A stretch of DNA of 64,000 nucleotides. Origin: Leeuwenhoekiella aestuarii. GTDB lineage: Bacteria > Bacteroidota > Bacteroidia > Flavobacteriales > Flavobacteriaceae. This document shows positions 18,028 to 27,192 of this stretch, one piece after another. The number at the start of each line of letters is the position of its first letter. Within the stretch, counting starts at the first letter, position 1. Under the pieces are notes generated by a model, which had not been told where the DNA came from, did not search any database, and was given only the letters and a program-made list of their open reading frames with translations. Location of the stretch: positions 558,001 to 622,000 of the forward strand of contig NZ_QOVJ01000003.1 in assembly GCF_004104055.1 (NCBI RefSeq), in the 5' to 3' direction. The position numbers and the translations under genes were made by a program.

Positions 18028-18834
18028 TTATTCTTTAAAACCACGTTGTCTACGGGCTTCAAAAATCAATATTGATGCAGCAACCGAAACGTTCATGGAG
18101 TCAATTTTTCCTTGCATCGGAATGATGATATTTTGCGTTGATTGTTTGCGCCATTCTTCTGAGAGTCCGTCTGCTTCTGTTCCCATGACTATTGCTGTGG
18201 AGCCGGTAAAATCTTGCTTCTCATAAGAAATAGCTTCTTGTAAGATAGCCGCATAAATACTGATGTTTTTTTCTTTTAAGAAGGTCAAGACTTCTTCGGT
18301 TTCACCAGTGGCAATTTGCATAGTAAAAACACCACCTACACTAGACCGTATAATATTTGGATTATAAAGATCTGTACGCGGGTTGGCAAGAATAAAAGCA
18401 TCAACTCCTGCCGCATCTGCAGTTCGCAACAGTGCTCCTATATTCCCCGGTTTCTCAGGTGCTTCCGCAATAAGAATTAATGGATTTTTGGGTAATAGTA
18501 AATCAGTTAGTTGATTTTGTTTCGCTTTCGCGGAAGCGACAATTCCTTCTGTTCCTGATCGGTACGCTATTTTTTTATAGACTTCTTCTGTAATCGCAAT
18601 TTGCGCTACATTTTTATCCAGTTTAGATTGAAGCAATTGCAATTCTTCAGCATTTGCTATAGCATAACAAAATAGAATACGTGTCAACTCAAAACCAGCT
18701 TGGAGGGCAAGATTGATTTCGCGAACACCTTCAATAAGAAATTCACCACTTTTTCGACGCTCGCGTGCTTTGTCTTGCAAGGCTACCAGGATTTTTATAG
18801 TGGGATTTTGCGTGCTGCTAATTTCTTTAATCAT
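18028..18834 (-). CDS. SpoU/TrmH-family RNA 2'-O-methyltransferase
   Basis: A 268-residue enzyme with an N-terminal substrate-binding domain (NPTIKILVALQDKARERRKSG region) and a C-terminal SPOUT knot. The three SpoU motifs are visible: EKPGNIGALLRTADAAGVDAF, IVMGTEADGLSEEW and IPMQGKIDSMNVSVAASI. It should methylate a ribose 2'-OH in rRNA or tRNA using SAM; RlmB-like 23S activity is possible but not certain. An 18-bp near-palindrome at 18522-18539 is embedded in its coding sequence. The M48 protease gene follows after 11 bp. Confidence 0.93.
   Translation of the reverse strand: MIKEISSTQNPTIKILVALQDKARERRKSGEFLIEGVREINLALQAGFELTRILFCYAIANAEELQLLQSKLDKNVAQIAITEEVYKKIAYRSGTEGIVASAKAKQNQLTDLLLPKNPLILIAEAPEKPGNIGALLRTADAAGVDAFILANPRTDLYNPNIIRSSVGGVFTMQIATGETEEVLTFLKEKNISIYAAILQEAISYEKQDFTGSTAIVMGTEADGLSEEWRKQSTQNIIIPMQGKIDSMNVSVAASILIFEARRQRGFKE
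18522..18539. repeat. REP-like near-palindrome inside a coding sequence
   Basis: TCGCTTTCGCGGAAGCGA, an 18-bp dyad with one mismatched pair, notably GC-rich for its surroundings. It encodes residues in VASAKAK of the RNA methyltransferase. Only one copy was noticed in this window, so calling it a repeat family member is inference. Confidence 0.35.
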
Positions 18835-18900
18835 TGCGGTAAATAACCTTATGTAGATGTAATTTATAAAATTGGCTAAAGATACTAAAGTGAGTCAGCC

Positions 18901-19821
18901 TTATTCATTTTTTGAAATAGAATCAGTTACTTTTTTAAAAGTGTAAAATTCTTTTAAAACCTCAAGCAGCTGATCTTTAGCGTATCCTTCTTCTTTTTTA
19001 CTATAAAGCTTTAGGTTAAGTTGATCATTATCTCTAATCCTTAAAGTGTCTGTGCGATAAAGTTCGTCAAGCAATTTTTGCAGACTGTAATTTTGAGCAT
19101 CCAGACAGAGTATGTTTCCATTTTGAAGAGAGTCTATAGTTAAGCGAGTTGGGTTATCCAGTTTAAAAGCAATACCTGTTGCTTCAATCTTAACCTCATC
19201 ATCATCCAAGAGGCTTCTTTCTACATTATGAAAAAACATAAAGGACATCATAATTAAAATAAAGTTATGACTAAAATGTCCCAAAAGCGCCCAAACAAAC
19301 CCCATTTTTAGTCTAAAAAAACTAAAAATAATTCCAGCGAAAAGTTGTGCTCCCACAATAATTGGCGCCAGCATAAAGAAAACTAAATCAACATTATTAT
19401 AATTACTCAAATGGATAAAACCAAAAGTTGCTGAAAATAGATAGACAATAATGCGTAGATGCTTTCTCCAAAAACCAGAAAAATCACTTTTAAAGAGATA
19501 TGCTATGAACCGAAAAACATAATTGCGTTTATACTTTAAAGGAAATCTAAAGATCAATTCTTCAAGGAGTGGAGGAAGGATAGTGATTAGTAAAATGGAC
19601 TTCCAGAACGAATACAATTCGCTATTTAGTATATTTTCATAAGGTGTCATTAATGGCTCTAAAATAGAGATCAAAATCACAAAAATGAATGCTACTATAA
19701 AGTCATATATAATTCCAGAAATGAGGAATTTAAACTTTTCCCAAGTAGATATAGAAAATGGTATATCGTTTGGTCTTTTTATGAAGTTATTAATGCTATT
19801 TACGCGAGCGCGAAATCCCAT
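18901..19821 (-). CDS. CPBP family intramembrane glutamic protease
   Basis: A 306-residue membrane protein. The diagnostic CPBP motif is E87-E-L-I-F-R92 in PPLLEELIFRF; the second motif is FGFIHLSNY and the third FVWALLGHFSHN. Hydrophobic segments span residues 33-55, 74-90, 120-140, 150-170 and 175-205. The family includes bacterial CAAX-processing and immunity-type proteases; here no bacteriocin genes are near, so a housekeeping membrane role is more likely. The C-terminal 100 residues form a soluble domain without a family match that I recognise. The start lies 2 bp after the end of the DUF6048 gene. Confidence 0.9.
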   Translation of the reverse strand: MGFRARVNSINNFIKRPNDIPFSISTWEKFKFLISGIIYDFIVAFIFVILISILEPLMTPYENILNSELYSFWKSILLITILPPLLEELIFRFPLKYKRNYVFRFIAYLFKSDFSGFWRKHLRIIVYLFSATFGFIHLSNYNNVDLVFFMLAPIIVGAQLFAGIIFSFFRLKMGFVWALLGHFSHNFILIMMSFMFFHNVERSLLDDDEVKIEATGIAFKLDNPTRLTIDSLQNGNILCLDAQNYSLQKLLDELYRTDTLRIRDNDQLNLKLYSKKEEGYAKDQLLEVLKEFYTFKKVTDSISKNE

Positions 19822-19823
19822 AT

Positions 19824-20570
19824 TTACTTCTTAAAGAGAGGGATCAAATAGGATATTGTGTAGCCATAACCCGCACCGTAAACATTGTCAAAGGTTACTT
19901 TGTTATAACCTGGCGCATATAAGTTTGTGAAACCGTCGGGTTCTTTTTGAGTGATCATACGTTTCAGCTGCACATTGAGACCCATATATAGATTGTTGAA
20001 AAGTTCAACCTGTAATCCCATTTGCAATTCTAACCAAGTCAAATTTAAATTTGAATAGTTGCGGGAAACGGTGCGTAAATTGGGATCAAAAAATGAATTA
20101 GTGGTATAAATGGTATAACTATCCAGATCTTGATTAAAGGTCGAGAACCCAGCATGTAACCCTACATAGATCATATTAGACATTCCCACCCAATTGTTAT
20201 AAGCATTGTAATTAAAACCTGCTTTAATATAACTTCCCTGAGTTTTAGCAAAATAGTTAGCATCATCAAATTCCTTTGACTCTGTACCTATTTCTGCAGC
20301 TAAGTAATACCGATCTTTGATCCTAAAATCTCCTACGATAGCAAAGCCTTGATAAGTATCATCGAGAAAACTGCGTAGCGGTTTGCTAAGATCTATGCCT
20401 ACCCGTAAACCGTATTTATTGATTTTTGGTTTAGGCGCTACAGTATCAGCGGCTACTTCTTCTAAAGGTTTTTGAACCTCAATGCCCCGGTCTTCTTTTT
20501 GAGCCTCAATGTTGAGAAAACTCAAGAGCGCAAAACTAGTGACTAATAAAAACCTGTGTGGTGTCTTCAT
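19824..20570 (-). CDS. DUF6048-like outer-membrane beta-barrel protein
   Basis: A 248-residue exported protein with a signal peptide ending near SFLNIEAQ. The mature part has alternating beta-strands with aromatic residues (KYGLRVGIDLSKPLRSF, YYLAAEIGTESKEF, YIKAGFNYNAYNNWVGMSNMIYV) typical of a small outer-membrane barrel. I recognise it as the DUF6048 type found beside the DUF6452 and rlmD genes in flavobacteria; function unknown. The start overlaps the end of the DUF6452-like gene by 35 bp, so the two are translationally linked. Confidence 0.8.
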   Translation of the reverse strand: MKTPHRFLLVTSFALLSFLNIEAQKEDRGIEVQKPLEEVAADTVAPKPKINKYGLRVGIDLSKPLRSFLDDTYQGFAIVGDFRIKDRYYLAAEIGTESKEFDDANYFAKTQGSYIKAGFNYNAYNNWVGMSNMIYVGLHAGFSTFNQDLDSYTIYTTNSFFDPNLRTVSRNYSNLNLTWLELQMGLQVELFNNLYMGLNVQLKRMITQKEPDGFTNLYAPGYNKVTFDNVYGAGYGYTISYLIPLFKK

Positions 20571-21033
20571 CTGAAATAGTTCTGGTTGTAAAAGTTAAGT
20601 CGTCTATCCAGCGACCATCTGAGCCTGGATTATTTTGAATGCTAAGATTCGTATAGATTACGCGATATCCACAAGCAGAACTTATAAATTCTTCCTGTGG
20701 CGTATAATTAAACGTCACTGTGTCTGCATTATTAGGATCTTCTGTTGCTACTAAATTATTCGGATTTTTTACAAAAACTAAAACCGTAGCTGTAGTGTCT
20801 GTACGCAAAGGAACTTCTATAGTAGATGCGTTGGTGTATACGATGCTGTCTGAAAGATCGGGCTTGTATATATTAATATTTAATGATTTTGTTTCATTGA
20901 AATTGTCCACATCCAAAAAGCCAATTGTTAATAATGGAGTAGTAGGGGTGCTGGTTGCACAAATATCATCACGCTCACAAGAAAGGGAGAGTAACAATAC
21001 GGCAAGCATTAACAAAATCCAGTTTTTAAACAT
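20536..21033 (-). CDS. DUF6452-like lipoprotein
   Basis: A 165-residue predicted lipoprotein. The signal peptide LLMLAVLLLSLSCERDD has a lipobox Cys at about residue 19. The mature part contains the family-like stretch ICATSTPTTPLLTIGFLD followed by a beta-rich domain with a second Cys pair. It matches the DUF6452 type, of unknown function, usually encoded with DUF6048. Its start is 5 bp after the end of rlmD and its end overlaps the DUF6048 gene by 35 bp. Confidence 0.8.
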   Translation of the reverse strand: MFKNWILLMLAVLLLSLSCERDDICATSTPTTPLLTIGFLDVDNFNETKSLNINIYKPDLSDSIVYTNASTIEVPLRTDTTATVLVFVKNPNNLVATEDPNNADTVTFNYTPQEEFISSACGYRVIYTNLSIQNNPGSDGRWIDDLTFTTRTISDEDTTQVFISH

Positions 21034-21038
21034 GGGGC

Positions 21039-22451
21039 TTATTTCAGTTTTAATAAAACCACATTTTCAACGTGATGCGTCTGCGGGAACATATCAACGG
21101 GTTGTATGCGTTCTACTTTATATAATTCATCTAACAGTGCCAGATCTCTTGCTTGTGTTGCGCTGTTACAACTTACATATACAATACGATCAGCTTTAAT
21201 TTTTATCAATTGAGCAACGACATCTTTATGCATTCCATCACGTGGAGGGTCTGTAATTATAACATCTGGTTGTCCGTGTTGAGAGATAAATGCATCGTTA
21301 AATACATTTTTCATATCACCTACGTAGAACTCAACGTTTTCTATGCCGTTTAATTGCGCATTGGCTTTAGCTGCGGTAATCGCATCAGGAACCGCTTCAA
21401 CACCAATAACCTTTTTGGCCTGTCTGGCAACAAATTGCGCAATAGTTCCGGTGCCGGTATACAGGTCAAAAACAGTTTCTTCTCCCGTTAATCCGGCAAA
21501 ATCCCGTGTGATTTTATATAGTTCGTATGCTTGCTCAGAATTAGTTTGGTAGAATGATTTGGCATTGATCTTAAACTTAAGACCTTCCATTTCTTCAAAA
21601 ATATGATCCCTACCAGCGTAGCAAATTACATCCTGATCATAAATGGTATCATTTCCTTTTTCATTTATAACATAAAGAAGCGAAGTTATCTCAGGGAAGG
21701 TTTCTTTTAGATAGTTTAGAACCAACTCGCGCTGTTGTTTTTCTTCTTTAAAAAACTGAATCAAAACCATCAATTCACCAATACTGCTCGTGCGTATCAT
21801 TAGTGTGCGAAGTAAGCCTTCCTGATTGCGTGTGTTGAAAAAGGGTATGTTGTTTTTTGTAGCAAATTCTTTAACGCCATTACGTATCGCGTTACTGGGG
21901 TCGCGCTGCAACCAACATTTGTCAATATCTAAGATCTTATCCCACATCCCCGGGATATGAAAACCTAAAGCATTTCGATCTTCAATGATCTCATCACTTT
22001 GAATCTGCTTTAGTGTAAGCCATTTGCTGTCGCTAAATGAAAATTCCATCTTATTACGATAAAAGTAAATCTCTTTACTGCCGCTAATGGGAGTGATTTC
22101 AGGAAGTTCAATTTTGCCCAGACGTTTCAGGTTGTTTACAACTTCGCGTTGTTTGTATTCCAACTGGTAATCGTAATGCATATTCTGCCATTTACAACCA
22201 CCACAAGTGCCAAAATGCTGGCATTCTGGTTCGGTACGTTTAGGAGAATATTTATTGATTTTTATCGCTGTACCTTCATAATACGCCTTGCGTTGTTTTT
22301 GAGTTTGTACATCTACGATGTCACCCGGTACCGCATTATTGATAAAAATAACACGTCCATCAGGCGCTTTAGCTATAGCTTTTCCTTTTGCGCCGGCATC
22401 AATTACCTGCACATCAGTAAAAACTTTTCTTGTTTTCTTTCTTCTTGACAC
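21039..22451 (-). CDS. rlmD: 23S rRNA (uracil-5)-methyltransferase RlmD
   Basis: A 470-residue RNA m5U methyltransferase. It has an N-terminal TRAM domain (residues 10-65), an iron-sulfur cluster motif CQHFGTCGGCKWQ near residue 77 with a further Cys in DKCWLQ, a SAM site FDLYTGTGTIAQFVA, and the catalytic region VSCNSATQARDLALL. By family it methylates U1939-type uridines of 23S rRNA. The start is GTG 22451 giving MSRRKKTRK; no ATG is available nearby. The DUF6452, DUF6048 and CPBP genes follow with 5-bp spacing, a 35-bp overlap and 2-bp spacing, forming one transcription unit. Confidence 0.93.
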   Translation of the reverse strand: MSRRKKTRKVFTDVQVIDAGAKGKAIAKAPDGRVIFINNAVPGDIVDVQTQKQRKAYYEGTAIKINKYSPKRTEPECQHFGTCGGCKWQNMHYDYQLEYKQREVVNNLKRLGKIELPEITPISGSKEIYFYRNKMEFSFSDSKWLTLKQIQSDEIIEDRNALGFHIPGMWDKILDIDKCWLQRDPSNAIRNGVKEFATKNNIPFFNTRNQEGLLRTLMIRTSSIGELMVLIQFFKEEKQQRELVLNYLKETFPEITSLLYVINEKGNDTIYDQDVICYAGRDHIFEEMEGLKFKINAKSFYQTNSEQAYELYKITRDFAGLTGEETVFDLYTGTGTIAQFVARQAKKVIGVEAVPDAITAAKANAQLNGIENVEFYVGDMKNVFNDAFISQHGQPDVIITDPPRDGMHKDVVAQLIKIKADRIVYVSCNSATQARDLALLDELYKVERIQPVDMFPQTHHVENVVLLKLK

Positions 22452-22789
22452 GCCGCAAAAATAGAATAAATAAGACGATTATTTCAACGGACTAGCTAGA
22501 AGTATTATTGAGTTCAATTTTGAGGGGAAGCTTCTTTATTTAAAGTCAATTTGAATAAAGCTGATGCTGTTGAATTTAATGGAGTTGTCCTCTAATTTTA
22601 GTATTTTGCAAGCGCTTAACCGGGATGATTTCTCTCCTGTTGAGGATGTTCTAAATCTGCTTCATAAGATTTAAATTTCAGACTTATACATTTCTTTTGT
22701 TTAATAGATAATAATAGAATCGTAAAGAGCTGATTTATAAAAGCATCTTAAGTAGGAATCGTATAAAGATTACCTTAAAAAATTACAAA
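22452..22789. other. 338-bp intergenic stretch between rlmD and rocD
   Basis: A divergent promoter region. A weak candidate for rocD is TTG (22570-22572) with a 20-nt spacer and TAATTTTA (22593-22600), 7 of 8 to TAnnTTTG. A 36-codon ATG frame (22564-22674) ends ALNRDDFSPVEDVLNLLHKI and looks protein-like, but it could be chance or a gene remnant. I see no RNA gene or strong hairpin. Confidence 0.35.
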
Positions 22790-24070
22790 ATGACTACTGT
22801 AAAACAACTCACTTCGCAAGAAGCAATCGCTCTTGAGGACAAGCACGGTGCACACAATTATCACCCACTTCCCGTGGTTTTAAAACGTGGTGAAGGTGTA
22901 TACGTATGGGATGTTGAAGATAAGAAGTATTATGACTTTTTATCTGCATATTCTGCAGTAAACCAAGGTCACTGTCATCCTGCAATTGTGGGAGCAATGA
23001 CTAAACAAGCCGAAGTATTAACGCTTACTTCTCGAGCATTTCACAATGATATATTGGGGCGCTATGAAGAGTATGCGACAGACTATTTTAAGTTTGACAA
23101 GCTATTACCGATGAATACCGGTGCAGAAGCTGTAGAAACAGCTATAAAAATTGCACGTAAATGGGCTTATGAGGAAAAAGGCGTTGCAGAGCACGATGCA
23201 CAAATCATTGTTTGTGAAAATAATTTTCACGGAAGAACCACAACGATTATTTCATTTTCTAACGATGAGGATGCTCGTAAGAACTTTGGCCCATACACAC
23301 CGGGATTTATTAAAATACCTTATGATGATCCTAAAGCTTTAGAACGAGCATTGATCGAAAATAACAATGTTGCAGGATTTTTAGTAGAGCCTATACAAGG
23401 TGAAGCAGGGGTTTATACTCCGGCTGATGATTTTATCAAAAAATCGAAGGCTTTATGTGAAGAACACAATGTGCTGTTTATCGCTGATGAAATTCAAACT
23501 GGTATTGCGCGTACTGGAGCTTTACTAGCAGTCTGCGGAAATTGTACTTGTGAAGCTCATTGCGAGCGTCAGGAGACTTATACGAGACCAGATATTTTAA
23601 TTTTAGGAAAGGCTTTATCTGGAGGTGCTTATCCTGTTTCTGCTGTGCTTGCTGATGATGCTGTTATGAATGTAATTAAACCGGGTCAGCATGGTTCTAC
23701 TTTTGGAGGAAATCCTGTTGCGGGAGCTGTTGCTATGGCTGCTTTAGATGTTGTAAAAGATGAAAAACTTGCTCAGAATGCACGTGTTTTAGGATCGCTT
23801 TTCAGAGCTAAACTCAATGAATTTATTGATGGAAGCAATATTGTGAAGTTAGTAAGAGGACGTGGATTAATTAATGCTATTGTGATTAATGATTCTGAAG
23901 ATAGCAGTACAGCATGGGATATTTGTGTAGCACTTAAAGAAAACGGACTACTAGCAAAACCTACTCATGGAAATATCATTCGTTTTGCTCCTCCACTGGT
24001 AATGAATGAAGAGCAGTTGCTTGATTGTGTTGCGATTATAACTAAAACGCTTAAAGCCTTCGAGAAGTAG
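22790..24070 (+). CDS. rocD: Ornithine--oxo-acid (delta) aminotransferase
   Basis: A 426-residue PLP enzyme converting ornithine and 2-oxoglutarate to glutamate semialdehyde and glutamate. Family landmarks are LLPMNTGAEAVETAIKIARKW, VCENNFHGRTTTIISFSND, FIADEIQTGIARTG with the cofactor Asp, and the Schiff-base Lys in LILGKALSGGAYPVSAV; GQHGSTFGGNPVAGAVAMAA gives the phosphate Thr. A Cys-rich insert CGNCTCEAHCERQETY follows IARTGALLAV, which matches the RocD forms of Bacteroidota. It supports arginine/ornithine use and proline interconversion. It is a single gene with a strong bidirectional terminator after it. Confidence 0.95.
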   Translation: MTTVKQLTSQEAIALEDKHGAHNYHPLPVVLKRGEGVYVWDVEDKKYYDFLSAYSAVNQGHCHPAIVGAMTKQAEVLTLTSRAFHNDILGRYEEYATDYFKFDKLLPMNTGAEAVETAIKIARKWAYEEKGVAEHDAQIIVCENNFHGRTTTIISFSNDEDARKNFGPYTPGFIKIPYDDPKALERALIENNNVAGFLVEPIQGEAGVYTPADDFIKKSKALCEEHNVLFIADEIQTGIARTGALLAVCGNCTCEAHCERQETYTRPDILILGKALSGGAYPVSAVLADDAVMNVIKPGQHGSTFGGNPVAGAVAMAALDVVKDEKLAQNARVLGSLFRAKLNEFIDGSNIVKLVRGRGLINAIVINDSEDSSTAWDICVALKENGLLAKPTHGNIIRFAPPLVMNEEQLLDCVAIITKTLKAFEK

Positions 24071-24090
24071 TTTTTCATTAGAAAAATGAA

Positions 24091-24139
24091 TTAAAAGAAA
24101 AAAGGAGCGACTAATTAGTCGCTCCTTTTTTTCTTTTAA
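24091..24139. terminator. Bidirectional terminator between rocD and the FKBP gene
   Basis: Very long dyad: core stem AAAAAGGAGCGACTAA against TTAGTCGCTCCTTTTT (24099-24114 and 24115-24130), extended by flanking A/T pairing to 24091-24139 with one extra T. It serves the convergent rocD and FKBP genes. Confidence 0.9.
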
Positions 24140-24150
24140 AATAGTATTAC

Positions 24151-24630
24151 TTATTCAGTTGCGATAAGCTCTATGTCAAATGCTATAGCCGTGTTTGGAG
24201 GTATAGGTCCGCTTCCTCTTGAACCGTAAGCTAATCTTGCAGGCATTAGTAAGGTGGCAGATCCACCTTCTTGCATATAAGAAATACCTTCTCTAAACCC
24301 CGGTATTACTTGACCTAAATTAAATTCAACTTCTGTAGTAGCTTGGTCAAATACAGTGCCGTCCAGAAAATAACCTTTATATTTTACGGTTACATCAGAA
24401 CTAGTGGTGGGTGTAGCACCTTCACCTTCGGTTGTAATTATATAGTATAAACCTGAATTAGATTTTTCAACATTCAGATCATTAGCTTCTATATATGCTT
24501 CTAACTCTTGTTGATTTCGAGTATAAGCTTCGGCTTCAGATTCGTTATTGTCGTCGTCACTGCAAGAAATGAAAAGTGTTAAAATAAATAGGAGTAAAAA
24601 CGATTTTAAATAATAGAATTTGTTGTTCAA
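24151..24630 (-). CDS. FKBP-type peptidyl-prolyl isomerase lipoprotein
   Basis: A 159-residue lipoprotein with signal peptide and lipobox LFISC at about residue 23, followed by an acidic linker SDDDNNESEAEA. The FKBP domain (residues 70-158) is complete: VTVKYKGYFLDGTVFDQA, VIPGFREGISYMQEGGSATLLMP in two parts, AYGSRGSGPIPPNTAIAFDIEL. It should catalyse prolyl isomerisation in the periplasm or at a membrane surface. The only available start is TTG at 24630: no ATG or GTG occurs between an upstream in-frame stop and the signal peptide, which makes the unusual start credible. Confidence 0.88.
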   Translation of the reverse strand: MNNKFYYLKSFLLLFILTLFISCSDDDNNESEAEAYTRNQQELEAYIEANDLNVEKSNSGLYYIITTEGEGATPTTSSDVTVKYKGYFLDGTVFDQATTEVEFNLGQVIPGFREGISYMQEGGSATLLMPARLAYGSRGSGPIPPNTAIAFDIELIATE

Positions 24631-24713
24631 AATTTTAAAATTAAAAGTGAAATAGAATTTATGATTTTAACTAAGATGCTTTTCTAATAAATAGGTTGCT
24701 TGATAAAAGGGAT

Positions 24714-25949
24714 TTATTTTTTAGCTGCCAGTTCGGCTATTTTGATAATAACTTCAGTAGCCTTGATCATACTTTCAACAGGAACATATTCAAACCTTCC
24801 GTGGAAATTATGACCACCGGCAAAGATATTAGGACAGGGAAGTCCCATAAATGAAAGCTGTGAACCATCTGTACCGCCCCGTATGGGCTTTATAATAGGT
24901 TTTACGTCTACAGCGCGCATCGCTTTTTCAGCAAGTTCTACAATATGCATTACAGGCTCTATTTTTTCACGCATATTAAAGTATTGATCTTTAATTTCAA
25001 GTGTTACAAGCTCTAACCCGTATTGACTATTGATTTCCAGAGCAAGATTGTTGAGTACTTCTTTTCTCGCTTCAAAATGCTCTTTGTTGTGGTCTCTTAA
25101 AATATATTCCAAAACGGTTTCTTCAACATCGCCGTGAATTCCATTTAAATGAAAAAAACCCTCTCTCCCAGAAGTATGCTCCGGAGTTTCCAGACGTGGT
25201 AATGAGCTGATAAAATCTTGCGCAATATGGATGCTGTTTATCATTTTACCTTTAGCATAACCAGGATGTACGCTTTTTCCTTTAACAAAAACTTTTACAC
25301 TGGCTGCATTAAAATTCTCAAATTCTAGTTCGCCTATTTGGCTTCCGTCCATTGTATATGCCCATTCAGCACCAAATTTTTCCACATCGAATTTGTGTGC
25401 GCCACGACCTATTTCTTCATCTGGAGTAAAACCTATTCTGATGGGGCCATGTTTGATTTCAGGATGATTGATCAGATATTTTATGGCTTCCATAATTTCT
25501 GTAATTCCCGCTTTATCATCAGCTCCAAGAAGCGTTGTTCCGTCTGTGGTAATTAAGGTTTGACCTTTGTAAGCCAATAGGTCTTCAAAGTCATCCGGAG
25601 AAAGAATAATATCTAGATCTTCATTCAGGACAATATCTCCTCCCTCATATTTTTCAATAATTTGAGGTTTCACATCGGTTCCGGTAAAGTCTGGCGTTGT
25701 ATCATAATGAGCAATAAACCCTATAGGCGGCAAAACAGTATTTACCGTTGCCGGTAAGGTTGCCATGATATAGCCGTTATCGTCTATTGTAGCATCTTTA
25801 AGTCCAAATTCTATCAATTCTTGATGTAATTTTCTGGCAAGATCCCATTGTTTTTGAGTGCTGGGTGTAGAAGAGCTGTTCTCGTCACTTTGTGTGTCAA
25901 TCGTCACATAATTAACAAAACGGCTTATTATTGAGTCTTTTTCTATCAT
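24714..25949 (-). CDS. pepT: Peptidase T (aminotripeptidase)
   Basis: A 411-residue M20 zinc exopeptidase that releases the N-terminal residue of tripeptides. Metal ligands and the catalytic carboxylates are visible in [54 protein letters not shown] and the C-terminal [31 protein letters not shown] (here in fragments). The start is ATG 25949; the TTG at 25955 is only two codons upstream and is not preferred. It is a monocistronic-looking gene upstream of the FKBP gene with an 83-bp gap. Confidence 0.96.
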   Translation of the reverse strand: MIEKDSIISRFVNYVTIDTQSDENSSSTPSTQKQWDLARKLHQELIEFGLKDATIDDNGYIMATLPATVNTVLPPIGFIAHYDTTPDFTGTDVKPQIIEKYEGGDIVLNEDLDIILSPDDFEDLLAYKGQTLITTDGTTLLGADDKAGITEIMEAIKYLINHPEIKHGPIRIGFTPDEEIGRGAHKFDVEKFGAEWAYTMDGSQIGELEFENFNAASVKVFVKGKSVHPGYAKGKMINSIHIAQDFISSLPRLETPEHTSGREGFFHLNGIHGDVEETVLEYILRDHNKEHFEARKEVLNNLALEINSQYGLELVTLEIKDQYFNMREKIEPVMHIVELAEKAMRAVDVKPIIKPIRGGTDGSQLSFMGLPCPNIFAGGHNFHGRFEYVPVESMIKATEVIIKIAELAAKK

Positions 25950-26061
25950 ATGCAAGGGTATTGAATAATCATTATAAATTTTGAGGTCAAAGGTACTGTT
26001 ATGCCTAAAGATTCAAAGGCTGATACTAAATTTTATAATATTTTTAATTATAGCTTTTCTT

Positions 26062-26090
26062 TTGAGTTGCAAGACATAAACTTACTTTTA
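26062..26090 (+). promoter_or_regulatory. Probable promoter of pyrD
   Basis: TTG (26062-26064), 18-nt spacer, TACTTTTA (26083-26090), 7 of 8 to TAnnTTTG; 19 nt before ATG 26110. Confidence 0.45.
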
Positions 26091-26109
26091 CAGCACATTA
26101 ATCAGCCTT

Positions 26110-27132
26110 ATGTACAAATCAATTTTACGACCTTTACTTTTTAAGTTTGACCCTGAAGGGGTGCATCATTTTAGTTTTAAAAGCATTCGGTTGTTGAGTA
26201 AAACCGGACTTTTAAACGTATTAAAACCTGCATTTGAAGTCAAAGATAAAAGACTTGAGCGTGAAGTTTTTGGGCTGAAATTTAAAAATCCGGTAGGTCT
26301 TGCGGCAGGCTTTGATAAAGATGCAAAACTGTATAACGAACTTTCTCAGTTGGGATTTGGTTTTGTAGAGATAGGGACCTTAACACCAAAACCGCAACCC
26401 GGTAATCCTAAAAAGCGTTTATTCAGATTAAAAGAAGATCAGGCTATTATTAATAGAATGGGTTTTAATAATGGTGGAGTTGATACAGCTGTAGAGCGTT
26501 TAAAAAAAAATAAAAACGTTCTGATAGGTGGAAATATTGGTAAAAACAAGGTAACGCCTAATGACGAAGCATTCAATGATTATAAGATTTGCTTTGAGGC
26601 TTTATATGATCATGTAGATTATTTTGTGGTCAATGTAAGTTCGCCCAATACACCCAACTTACGCGAACTTCAAGATAAAGAACCTTTGACTAATCTGTTA
26701 AGTGGTTTACAGAGATTAAACAGAGCTCGAGCAGCAAAAGAAAAACCAATTCTACTCAAAATTGCTCCAGATCTTACTGATGACCAGCTTCTGGATATTA
26801 TAGATATTGTGAATACCACTAAAATTGCTGGTGTTATAGCTACCAACACCACTATAAGTCGAACAGGGTTGTCTTCTGAAAATAAAGAGGAAATAGGTGG
26901 TTTAAGCGGAAAACCTTTAAGAAAGCGAGCTACAGATGTAATTCGGTTTTTGTCTAAAAATAGCAACAAATCTTTCCCGATAATTGGTGTGGGAGGAATT
27001 CATAGTCCAAAAGATGCGATTGAAAAATTAGAAGCCGGAGCAAGCTTAGTTCAGCTATACACTGGGTTTATATACGAAGGTCCATCTCTAATAAAAAATA
27101 TTAATAAGGAAATTTTAAAACGAGTTAATTAG
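26110..27132 (+). CDS. pyrD: Quinone-dependent dihydroorotate dehydrogenase (class 2)
   Basis: A 340-residue FMN enzyme that oxidises dihydroorotate to orotate in pyrimidine synthesis, delivering electrons to membrane quinones. The N-terminal 40 residues form the membrane-attaching helices characteristic of class 2. [54 protein letters not shown] (catalytic Ser), and [11 protein letters not shown] plus [29 protein letters not shown] complete the family signatures. It is followed after 60 bp by the histidine kinase gene. Confidence 0.96.
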   Translation: MYKSILRPLLFKFDPEGVHHFSFKSIRLLSKTGLLNVLKPAFEVKDKRLEREVFGLKFKNPVGLAAGFDKDAKLYNELSQLGFGFVEIGTLTPKPQPGNPKKRLFRLKEDQAIINRMGFNNGGVDTAVERLKKNKNVLIGGNIGKNKVTPNDEAFNDYKICFEALYDHVDYFVVNVSSPNTPNLRELQDKEPLTNLLSGLQRLNRARAAKEKPILLKIAPDLTDDQLLDIIDIVNTTKIAGVIATNTTISRTGLSSENKEEIGGLSGKPLRKRATDVIRFLSKNSNKSFPIIGVGGIHSPKDAIEKLEAGASLVQLYTGFIYEGPSLIKNINKEILKRVN

Positions 27133-27192
27133 TTCAAAGAACTTTTATTAGATTTAACCTATTAATTATAAGACCAAAGTAGTATAATTCTT

